The notes under the pieces: generated by a model | What the model saw: only the letters and a program-made list of their open reading frames with translations | Database searches by the model: none | What the model was told of the DNA's origin: nothing | Translations under genes and position numbers: made by a program | From: Scleromatobacter sp964418745 | Lineage (GTDB): Bacteria; Pseudomonadota; Gammaproteobacteria; Burkholderiales; Burkholderiaceae_C | NCBI GenBank assembly: GCA_964418745.1 | Contig: CAYQMX010000007.1 | Location: forward strand, 186,001 to 250,000 | Reading direction: 5' to 3' | Length of the DNA: 64,000 nucleotides | Shown: positions 44,315 through 52,894 of the stretch, one piece after another | Layout of the letters: each line of letters begins with the position of its first letter | Numbering within the stretch: the stretch's first letter is position 1

Positions 44315-45325
44315 TCAGTGCCCGGTCCGGAGTTTGACGTCGACGTAGTTGATCTGCAGCGAGTCGATCCTGGCCGACCCGAGGTCGGTGGTGGTCGCGC
44401 CGGCGCTGCCGATGGTCGTGAACGAGATGTTGTCGATGACCAGCCGGGCCGCGGGCACCGGGTCGGCGGTGGTCGGCCAGCCGACCTGCAGGTGCAGGTA
44501 GGAGCTGGTCGTGTCGGTCTGCGCGTTCAGCAGGCCGGGATGGCGGTCGAGGTCGGCCAGCATCCAGGCGTGGCCGGTGCTGGCGTCGGCCAGGTGGATG
44601 CCCGACAGCGTCAGCGCGTCGCTGGTGTCTATCGTGTTGGCGATGTCGCCGGCGGTGCGGCCGTGCGAGTAGACCGACAGGCTGCCGATGTCGACCTGCG
44701 TGCCCAGGCCGAACGCGATGCCTTGCGTATCGGCGATGTTGGACGGCTGGATCGTCAGGCCGCCGCCCTTGAACGTCAGACCGGCGACCTGCAGCGTGCC
44801 GCCCACGAAGTTGGTGCCGGTGCACGCGCCCGCGGTGACGGCATCGCAGTGCGAGAAGTCGGTGGTCAGCGACCACACCTGCGTGCCCTGCGTGTTCAGC
44901 GGAAAGCTCAGCGAGATCAGGTCGGGCAGGGCGGGCCGCGAGACGAGCGTCAGCTGGTAGGGGTCGGCGAACGGGTCGGCGTCGTCGGTGCGCGACAGGT
45001 CCAGGCGCGACAGGGTCAGCGAGCTGCCGCCGGGCGACAGGTAGGTGAGCGACAACGGGTCGGTGGCGCTGCTCAGCAGCGAGAAATTCTGGAGGTTGAA
45101 CGCGATGCCGTCGGCGCCGCGCACGGAGGCCAGTTCGTCGTCGCCGAGCGGCAGCATGTGCGACTCGGCATCGGACGTCGTTTGCGGCGTCCGGGCCGGG
45201 GGCGCGGCCAGCGCAGCGCTTGCCACCATCACGCCGATGCAGACGGCGGTTAGCCGGCCGGCACCCGCCGGCCAGCACCTCGCGGTGCCGGCGATCTGCA
45301 GCGCGCGGGCCACGGCGCGGCGCAT
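44315..45325 (-). CDS. Exported motif-bearing protein (DDEL..VRGADG), long
   Basis: A 336-residue exported protein with an unusually long N-terminus: signal helix at residues about 24-40, then a hydrophilic stretch, then L-G-D-D-E-L-A-S-V-R-G-A-D-G (60-73), then a beta-rich body (DGIAFNLQNFSLL). A start later in the frame is possible. It shares one base with the stop of the upstream homologue. The motif places it with the other substrates of the cluster. Confidence 0.7.
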   Translation of the reverse strand: MRRAVARALQIAGTARCWPAGAGRLTAVCIGVMVASAALAAPPARTPQTTSDAESHMLPLGDDELASVRGADGIAFNLQNFSLLSSATDPLSLTYLSPGGSSLTLSRLDLSRTDDADPFADPYQLTLVSRPALPDLISLSFPLNTQGTQVWSLTTDFSHCDAVTAGACTGTNFVGGTLQVAGLTFKGGGLTIQPSNIADTQGIAFGLGTQVDIGSLSVYSHGRTAGDIANTIDTSDALTLSGIHLADASTGHAWMLADLDRHPGLLNAQTDTTSSYLHLQVGWPTTADPVPAARLVIDNISFTTIGSAGATTTDLGSARIDSLQINYVDVKLRTGH

Positions 45326-46086
45326 CAGGGCCCGATCTTGGGAATGTTGGGAGGCACGGTGCCCGTGGTGTTGATCGCCTTCAACTTGTCCGCCCAGTTC
45401 AGCCAGAAGCCGGCCTGGGCCTGCGTGGCGGCGCCGACGGTGGCGTCCGTGGTCGGCCAGGTCAGCGCGCTCTTGAGGATGGACAGGAAGAAGTCGCGGC
45501 TGGCGCCGTTGCCGTCGCCGGCGGTCACGCCGCCGATCTGGTTCAGCGCGAGCGTGCAGGCGCAGGAGCTGCCCGTCAGCGTCGTCGACTGCGACCCGGT
45601 GGAACTCATCAGGCCGTTGGCGTCGGTGTTGATCGTCAGCGCGCCGCTGACGGTGTTCATCGTCAGGCCGACGTCGCCCGCGATGCCGCCGAAGCCCAGG
45701 CGCATGCCCACCACCTGGCGGTCGGCGCTGCCGACGGTGCCCGAGTAGACCCACTCGAAATACGGGCTGGTGATGGCGACGGTGCGGGCGGCGTCGCCCA
45801 GGTCGCTGCGGCCGAAGTTCAGGGTGCCGATGTTGATGTCGGAGACGCCGTTCTTCGTTCCCAGCTGCAGGCCGGAGAGCGAGGCGGAGAGCGTGACGTC
45901 GGCATTGAGCGTCAGGCGCGAGAAGGCGTAGTTGCCCTGGGTCGTGTTCGTCAGGTCCAGCAGGGCCTGGCCCCAGACGCCGGACAGCTGCCGGTCGTCG
46001 AGCGGGACGCCCTGTGCGGCGGCCGGCCCGGCGGCGAGCGCGAGGGCGGCGGCAAGCAACGCGACCTGGACTTGGGACTGGTTCAT
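45325..46086 (-). CDS. Exported motif-bearing protein (DDRQL..VWGQA)
   Basis: A 253-residue exported protein: signal peptide cleavage after AAAQ at residue 24-25, then L-D-D-R-Q-L-S-G-V-W-G-Q-A (29-41), then Gly/Thr/Ser-rich beta sequence with a Cys pair in SCACTL. It is the first gene of the operon that ends at the lipoprotein. Start 46086 follows GAGAGCACCCC on the minus strand. Same leader-like motif as its neighbours. Confidence 0.7.
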   Translation of the reverse strand: MNQSQVQVALLAAALALAAGPAAAQGVPLDDRQLSGVWGQALLDLTNTTQGNYAFSRLTLNADVTLSASLSGLQLGTKNGVSDINIGTLNFGRSDLGDAARTVAITSPYFEWVYSGTVGSADRQVVGMRLGFGGIAGDVGLTMNTVSGALTINTDANGLMSSTGSQSTTLTGSSCACTLALNQIGGVTAGDGNGASRDFFLSILKSALTWPTTDATVGAATQAQAGFWLNWADKLKAINTTGTVPPNIPKIGP

Positions 46087-46172
46087 GGGGTGCTCTCGCC
46101 GGGGCGGCGGGACGCAGAAGGTGGCGCGACGGGCCACGATTATGCGAGCCGAGGCGGCCGGGTCAACAAGGG

Positions 46173-46204
46173 AAAAAAAGGCTCCGTGACGAATTCACGG
46201 AGCC
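46173..46204 (-). terminator. Strong terminator after the 46263 gene
   Basis: On the minus strand GGCTCCGTGA pairs with TCACGGAGCC (46180-46189 with 46195-46204, five-base loop) followed by seven T (plus-strand A at 46173-46179). It separates the 46263 gene transcriptionally from the following operon, so that gene is likely made at a different, probably higher, level. Confidence 0.85.
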
Positions 46205-46262
46205 TTTGTGCGTGCGGGTCGGGATCTCCGCGGCGACGGGGAGATCCCGTGGATCCGCTAGA

Positions 46263-46778
46263 TCAGTGCGCCCACATCAGGACCGTCGTGCCTTGCAGGT
46301 CGAGGTGGTTGATGGCGAACGAGCCGAACGAGGCCGTGCCGGCGCCCAGCGTGATCGCGCCGACGGTGATCGTCGGAGCCAGGTTGTGGCTGACGCTCAG
46401 TTGCGGGAAGGCGAACTGGACGACGTCCGAGCCGCCGAGCCAGGTGGCGATCTTGGCGCCGTTGGTGGCGGCGTTGGCGACGTCATAGCCGGCGATGATC
46501 GGCGTGAACTCGGTCAGGGCGGCGGCGTTGTTCAGGACGTCGACGGTCATCGCGACCAGGCCGGTCACGTTGATGTCCTTGAAGTTGACCGACGAGCCGT
46601 TGGCGCTGGTGTTCGTGTATTGGAACGAACCGATGTTGATGTTCAGGTTGGCAGCGATCGACACGCCGTCCTGGCCGGACACGGTGCTCAGTTCGTCGTC
46701 AGCGATGGTGGTCATGGCCGAGGCCGACAGGGAAGCGGCGACGAGGGCGGCAGCGGCGGTAAGCTTGAGCATGTTCAT
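46263..46778 (-). CDS. Exported motif-bearing protein (DDEL..VSGQDG), FilA-like
   Basis: A 171-residue exported protein: signal peptide cleavage after SLSASA, then A-D-D-E-L-S-T-V-S-G-Q-D-G (26-38), then a beta-rich body (NLNINIGSFQYTN, AFPQLSVSHNLAPTITVG). A good ribosome-binding site (CTGGAGAGACAAAC) precedes ATG 46778. It has its own terminator and a long leader, suggesting strong, separate expression. It resembles the DUF6160-type protein that begins the Acinetobacter fil cluster; that comparison is from memory. Confidence 0.72.
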   Translation of the reverse strand: MNMLKLTAAAALVAASLSASAMTTIADDELSTVSGQDGVSIAANLNINIGSFQYTNTSANGSSVNFKDINVTGLVAMTVDVLNNAAALTEFTPIIAGYDVANAATNGAKIATWLGGSDVVQFAFPQLSVSHNLAPTITVGAITLGAGTASFGSFAINHLDLQGTTVLMWAH

Positions 46779-47188
46779 GTTTGTCTCTCCAGAATAAAAG
46801 TCTATGAATTTGGAACCTTGAAAACCCCTCGCGAACAATTCAAGTTTCTGCGCCCTGGGGTTTTGCCCCGGGTGTCGTCGGCCACTCTGTTGAGGGCCTG
46901 CCGCCGCGAAACTGTTACTTGAAGCGCGTGACTGAACTATGGTCGTGTTTGCGCTGCATCGCACTGACTTGCGGAGCCAAGGCCATGGCTTGCGAATCCA
47001 GCGCCGGAGGGTATCTTCCCTAGTTCGGAAGGGGGTCTTCGGTGGCTTCCCGGAGGATCGCGGAGAATCCCGTTTTGCCTCTGGAAGTGAAGCCCGGCAA
47101 GCCCTTACGTAGTAACCCCTGTGGCGCAGGTGAAACAGGGTCTGCCGGGCCGTCGTTTCAAATAGAGTCGAGATATTCCGGAAATGAA
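46779..47188 (-). promoter_or_regulatory. Long upstream region of the FilA-like gene
   Basis: With the terminator at 47189 this forms a 492-base gap. It holds no credible coding gene. Read on the minus strand it carries GGGG-CAAAA-CCCC at about 46854-46872 and a long pair around GCCCGGCA/TGCCGGGC at about 47091-47155, so a structured 5' leader of the FilA-like gene is possible. I could not match it to a known riboswitch. No clear promoter boxes. Confidence 0.3.
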
Positions 47189-47212
47189 AAATGGAGCCGG
47201 CCGGCTCCATTT
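47189..47212 (-). terminator. Terminator-like 24-base palindrome after the AraC gene
   Basis: A perfect palindrome (AAATGGAGCCGG followed by its complement) with a T-rich stretch (TTTTCATTTCC) on the minus-strand side. It lies 60 bases beyond the stop of the minus-strand AraC gene and is best read as its terminator. Confidence 0.6.
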
Positions 47213-47270
47213 CTCGAAAGTTGCCCTGGATATTCTTCGGCGGTGCCCGTCGAAGAATATGAGAGATATA

Positions 47271-48299
47271 TCAAGCGGCGCAGCGCAAGGTATTCGGCGT
47301 GCGTCCGAACCAGCGTTTGCAGGCGCGGTAGAAATTACTCGGATCGGAGAATCCGAGGGCGAAGCTCATCTCGGTCGGGCTGTAGGCGCCGTTGACGAAA
47401 TAGCGTTGCGCCAGCTCGCGCCGGGTGTCGTCGACCAGCTCGATGAAGCTGGTGCCTTCTTCGGTGAGGCGGCGCTGCAGCGTGCGTTCGCTCATGCACA
47501 GCGTGGCGGCTACCAGTTCACGCCGCGGGTCGCCCTTGGAGATCAGCTGCATCAGCGCCTGGCGCACGCGCGCCGTGATGCAGCCGCCCTGTTCGGCGGC
47601 CAGCTGGGCGACCATGCGCTCGCACATCTCGCCCACGGTGGCGTCGGCGGTGGGGAAGGGCTGGTCCAGCGCCGCCAGCGGCAGCTCGATGACAAAGGCG
47701 GGGGCGCCGAAGTGCACCGGGCAGCCGAAGGCGGTCTCCCAAGGGGTGGGATCGGCCGGCGCGGCGTAGGGGTGGTGCACGCGGAGCGGCGTCACCTTCT
47801 CGCCGATCAGCCAGTACATGCCCTTGAGGAACGTGGCCGCCATGAAGTCGTAGCGCTGCTGCGGCACCGGCAGGCTGCCGGCCGAGATGCGCAGCGTGAT
47901 GCGGCAGGCGTCCTGGTCGACGCGCAGGCCCACGCTGGTGGACGGCATGTCCATGCCGATCGACGTGGTGGGCGAGATCAGGCTGGTGTAGCGCGCCATG
48001 CGCTGCAGGCCGCTGCGCAGGTCGGGCGCCGACAGGATCAGGCTGGACAGCGACCCCAGGCCGATCAGCGGCTGGCGCGGACACAATGCCAGCCCGATCG
48101 CGGGGTCGCCGGTCTTGGCGACAGCGGCACCCCAGGCGACGCTGAAGATGTCGGCGAGGTGTTCGGCGTCGACGGATTCGTTCGGGTCGGGATTGAGGCC
48201 GGCTTCCGCGAGGATGCCGGACAGATCGAGACCGCGCTGCGCGAAGCCGTCCTTCATCGCCTTGAATGCGCTGAGTTGGGACAGGGGAACGACGACCAC
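47271..48299 (-). CDS. AraC-family transcriptional regulator, Arabinose_bd (PF12625) type
   Basis: A 342-residue regulator. The N-terminal 200 residues match the PF12625 ligand-sensing domain (GLDLSGILAEAGLNP ... LGSLSSLILSAPDLRSGL) and the C-terminal 100 residues are an AraC double helix-turn-helix (LCMSERTLQRRLTEEGTSF, FALGFSDPSNFYRACKRWFG). Members often control lipid or hydrophobic-compound metabolism. It lies upstream of the fil-like cluster on the same strand and may activate it. A near-perfect palindrome 62 bases before its start (48361-48382) matches the site before the TetR gene. Confidence 0.88.
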   Translation of the reverse strand: MVVVPLSQLSAFKAMKDGFAQRGLDLSGILAEAGLNPDPNESVDAEHLADIFSVAWGAAVAKTGDPAIGLALCPRQPLIGLGSLSSLILSAPDLRSGLQRMARYTSLISPTTSIGMDMPSTSVGLRVDQDACRITLRISAGSLPVPQQRYDFMAATFLKGMYWLIGEKVTPLRVHHPYAAPADPTPWETAFGCPVHFGAPAFVIELPLAALDQPFPTADATVGEMCERMVAQLAAEQGGCITARVRQALMQLISKGDPRRELVAATLCMSERTLQRRLTEEGTSFIELVDDTRRELAQRYFVNGAYSPTEMSFALGFSDPSNFYRACKRWFGRTPNTLRCAA

Positions 48300-48721
48300 G
48301 GGGTACTCCGATTTCGCTGCGAGATGCGGCGACAGGAATCGTCGTCGGCTCTCTCGTTTAAAATAGAACGACCGTTCTATTTATGAGTAGAAATGGTAGC
48401 CAGCAGGGGTATGCACCGACATAGGAATGAACCCGCACTTCGCCCCATACGAGTGCGAATGGACGGCGTCGAGGGTCGGTTTCCCCCCAACTTCGGTGAA
48501 GGGTAAACACGGGCCTGCACCGACCTCCGGCATCGGCCGACGGACCGGGCGTCGTGCGCGCACCGGCATCGCGCACGCCTCGCCGCGGTGCATCCCTGCG
48601 CGAGGCCAGGCGCGTCCCGCCGGCGGCCTGCGCCGAGGCTCGTTCGGGCGTGCGATGCATCGTCACCAGGAAAATCGAACGACCGTGCGAAAAAGAGACA
48701 GTCGCTCCGCGGAGCAGGGCG
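48300..48721 (-). other. Non-coding gap between AraC and TetR genes
   Basis: This 422-base gap contains no credible gene. It holds the palindrome at 48361-48382, a related GAACGACCGT element near 48677 and a CGCACT / AGTGCG hairpin around 48435-48460. Probably the regulatory region of the AraC gene. Confidence 0.4.
48361..48382. promoter_or_regulatory. Candidate TetR operator upstream of araC-type gene
   Basis: AAATAGAACG and its complement CGTTCTATTT flank two bases, a perfect 10-base inverted repeat. TAGAA/TTCTA half-sites also appear at 49386-49400 upstream of the TetR gene. The same regulator probably binds both. The palindrome is 62 bases upstream of the AraC start. Confidence 0.55.
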
Positions 48722-49369
48722 TCAGCCCGTGATCGAGCGCCACGCCGCCGTCGCGAACCGCTGCGCGTGGCTCGCCGGCGTGGCCTGGCGGCGCCCGGCG
48801 AGCCAGCCGCGCGCGTAGAACTCGGTGGCGCCCAGCACCAGCGCCGGGATCAGGTCGGCGGGCAGCGGCAGGATGCGGCCGGCGGCCGCCTCGCGCGCGA
48901 GCAGCGCGTCGATCGGGTCGTAGCGGGCCAGCAGGCGCGCCTGCAGGTCCGCGGCGTGCGGGCCCTGGGCCACCGCATCGCGCGCCAGGAACACGAAGTG
49001 GGCGCATTCCGGCTGCTCGGTGATCCAGCCGGTGTAGGCCGCGATCAGCGCCTCGACCACCGCCTGGCCGTCGGCCAGGCCCGCAGTGCGTTCGGCGATC
49101 GCCCGGCTCTGGTCGTCGAAGGCGACGAAGAACAGCGTCGCCACGACGCCTTCCTTGTTCTTGAAGTGATGGTAGATCGTGCCGACGCTCTGGCCGCAAG
49201 CGCGCCGCAGGTGGTCGATGGTCGTCGCCTCGACGCCGTGGTCGTTGAACAGGCCCAGCGCATGGCGCAGCACGCTGCGGCGGCTGGCCTGGCGCGGCTC
49301 GGGGAGCGCGCGCTCGAGCAGCTTGTCCGCCGCGGCGGCCTGGGTCGCCGACAAATTTTTCCGTGCCAT
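48722..49369 (-). CDS. TetR-family transcriptional repressor
   Basis: A 215-residue TetR protein. The N-terminal helix-turn-helix is visible after an unusual 20-residue extension (RRSVLRHALGLFNDHGVEATTIDHLRRACGQSVGTIYHHFKNKEG, seen here as its ordered elements). The C-terminal ligand domain has GWITEQPECAHFVFLARD. It is divergent from the dipeptidase gene, with a palindrome 17 bases before its start, so it likely represses itself and perhaps that gene and the AraC gene. Ligand unknown. Confidence 0.9.
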   Translation of the reverse strand: MARKNLSATQAAAADKLLERALPEPRQASRRSVLRHALGLFNDHGVEATTIDHLRRACGQSVGTIYHHFKNKEGVVATLFFVAFDDQSRAIAERTAGLADGQAVVEALIAAYTGWITEQPECAHFVFLARDAVAQGPHAADLQARLLARYDPIDALLAREAAAGRILPLPADLIPALVLGATEFYARGWLAGRRQATPASHAQRFATAAWRSITG

Positions 49370-49385
49370 GCGTTGAATAGTATTC

Positions 49386-49400
49386 TAGAATAACGTTCTA
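49386..49400. promoter_or_regulatory. Candidate TetR autoregulatory operator
   Basis: TAGAATAACGTTCTA: arms TAGAAT/GTTCTA around three bases, located 17 bases upstream of the TetR start and within the intergenic region shared with the M19 gene. Resembles the TAGAAC/GTTCTA palindrome at 48361. Confidence 0.5.
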
Positions 49401-49590
49401 GTCACTCGGGGTCGTCGTCGCGATGCCGAAAAGTGCCGCTGTTCCGGCGGAACGCCGTGACCGGGCCGTCGGCCCGCCGCCATTTGAAACCCCGACTTCG
49501 CCCGTCCGGCGAAGCGCCGCTGGCACCTGGCAGCCAGCCCCGCGAGGCCCGCCTTGTGCCGGCCCGCCGCCTGACTGCAACGAGGATGCC

Positions 49591-50676
49591 GTGATCGAGA
49601 GCCGCTACGCGACCATCAACGCCCTGGGCGTTCTGGAAAACCCCAACCTGCCGGTCGTGGCGCAGGTCGATTCGGCCGACGTCGACGCGCTGGGCTATGT
49701 CAGCGGCACTCGCAACATCGACGTGCGCGCGCTCGCCGAGGCGCGCAGCGCCGGGTTGTCGGCGGTCAACATCACGCTGGGCCACGTGGCCGGCAGCGGC
49801 CAGGCGTTCTGCGAGACGGTGCGCGACATCACCGGCTGGAATGCCTTCATCGCCCAGCACCCGGGCGCGCTGCGCCGGGTACTGGCCGTCTCCGACATCG
49901 ACGCGGCGGCCGAGGCCGGCCAGGTCGGCGTGATCTACGGTTTCCAGAACACCGAGATGCTCGGCCGCGAGCTGGAGCGGGTGCGCCTGTTCGCCAAGAT
50001 GGGCGTGCGCGTGATCCAGCTGACCTACAACGGCCGCAACGCCGTGGGCGACGGCGCCACGGTGAACGTCGACGAAGGACTGTCGCGCTTCGGCGCCGAG
50101 GTGCTGGAGCGCCTGCAGTCGGAGGGCGTGCTGGTGGACCTGAGCCACAGCAGCCGCCAGACCTGCCTCGATGCGCTGGCCCTCGCGCAGCGGCCGGTGG
50201 CGATCACGCATTCCGCCTGCCGCGCGGTGGCCGATCATCCGCGCAACAAGACCGACGCCGAGCTGCGCCTGCTGGCCGAGCGCGGCGGCGTCATCGGCCT
50301 GTACTTCATGCCCTACCTGCGCCTGGCGGGCCAGCCGATGGCGGCCGACCTGATCGCCCACCTCGAGCACGCGATCTCGGTGTGCGGCGAGGACCACGTC
50401 GGCCTGGGCACCGACGGCGGCACCACCGCGCACGACGACATGGCCGCGTATCGGCGCCAGCTGGAAGACGAGATCGCGCAGCGGCGCCGGCTGGGCATCG
50501 GCGCACCCGGCGAGACCGCGGACGTCACCACCTTCCTGCCCGACCTGTGCGGGCCGACCCAGTTCCAGCGCCTGGCCGACATGCTGGCCGCGCGCGGCCA
50601 CAGCCAGACCCGCATCGAGAAGATCCTGGGCGGCAACTTCCGGCGCCTGATGACCGAGGCCTGGGCTCCTCGCTGA
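49591..50676 (+). CDS. Membrane-dipeptidase (M19)-like protein with incomplete zinc site
   Basis: A 361-residue M19 barrel. GTG 49591 follows CGAGGATGCC, a good ribosome-binding site; the frame upstream is poor. The second metal-site residues are present (DLSHSS His, AITHSACRA His, GLGTDGG Asp), but the HxD that normally opens the barrel is not seen and the bridging Glu position reads GFQNTEM with Gln. A relative subgroup of this kind exists in my memory, so it is not necessarily inactive. No signal peptide. It is followed 14 bases later by an exported amidohydrolase, suggesting a joint pathway. A TetR operator lies upstream. Confidence 0.78.
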   Translation: MIESRYATINALGVLENPNLPVVAQVDSADVDALGYVSGTRNIDVRALAEARSAGLSAVNITLGHVAGSGQAFCETVRDITGWNAFIAQHPGALRRVLAVSDIDAAAEAGQVGVIYGFQNTEMLGRELERVRLFAKMGVRVIQLTYNGRNAVGDGATVNVDEGLSRFGAEVLERLQSEGVLVDLSHSSRQTCLDALALAQRPVAITHSACRAVADHPRNKTDAELRLLAERGGVIGLYFMPYLRLAGQPMAADLIAHLEHAISVCGEDHVGLGTDGGTTAHDDMAAYRRQLEDEIAQRRRLGIGAPGETADVTTFLPDLCGPTQFQRLADMLAARGHSQTRIEKILGGNFRRLMTEAWAPR

Positions 50677-50690
50677 CCGGAGGCGACACC

Positions 50691-52691
<2,001 letters not shown>

Positions 52692-52725
52692 GGCGGGGCG
52701 CCGCCGCTCGCGGTGCGCCAGAAAG

Positions 52726-52749
52726 CAAAAAGCCCAACCGGTGAGGGCT
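52726..52749 (-). terminator. Terminator-like hairpin after tRNA-Asn
   Basis: On the minus strand AGCCC (plus 52745-52749) pairs with GGGCT (52731-52735) followed by a run of T and then GCTTTCT. The stem is short, but the location directly after the tRNA fits a terminator. Confidence 0.5.
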
Positions 52750-52779
52750 GGGCCTGAGGCCTTGTCTTCGCAGCAGGGA

Positions 52780-52855
52780 TGGCTCCCCGACCTGGGCTCG
52801 AACCAGGGACCTACGGATTAACAGTCCGGCGCTCTACCAACTGAGCTATCGGGGA
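52780..52855 (-). tRNA. tRNA-Asn (anticodon GTT)
   Basis: The minus strand gives a complete 76-base cloverleaf: acceptor TCCCCGA, D arm TAGCTCAGTTGGTAGAGC, anticodon loop with GTT (plus 52820-52822 AAC), T arm GGTTCGAGCCC and an encoded CCA end. tRNA-Asn genes often serve as integration sites, but no integrase or duplicated 3' end was seen here. Confidence 0.95.
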
Positions 52856-52894
52856 ACTGCGAAGCCTCTCAGTATAGCCAGTTTTTCGGCAACG

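Noticed and set aside
46960..47000. Sigma-54-type GG/GC promoter near the FilA-like gene
   Set aside because: Spacing between GG and GC was nine instead of ten bases and orientation was wrong for the gene.
52780..52855. tRNA-Asn as genomic-island attachment site
   Set aside because: No integrase, direct repeat of the tRNA end or compositional break seen in the flanks.
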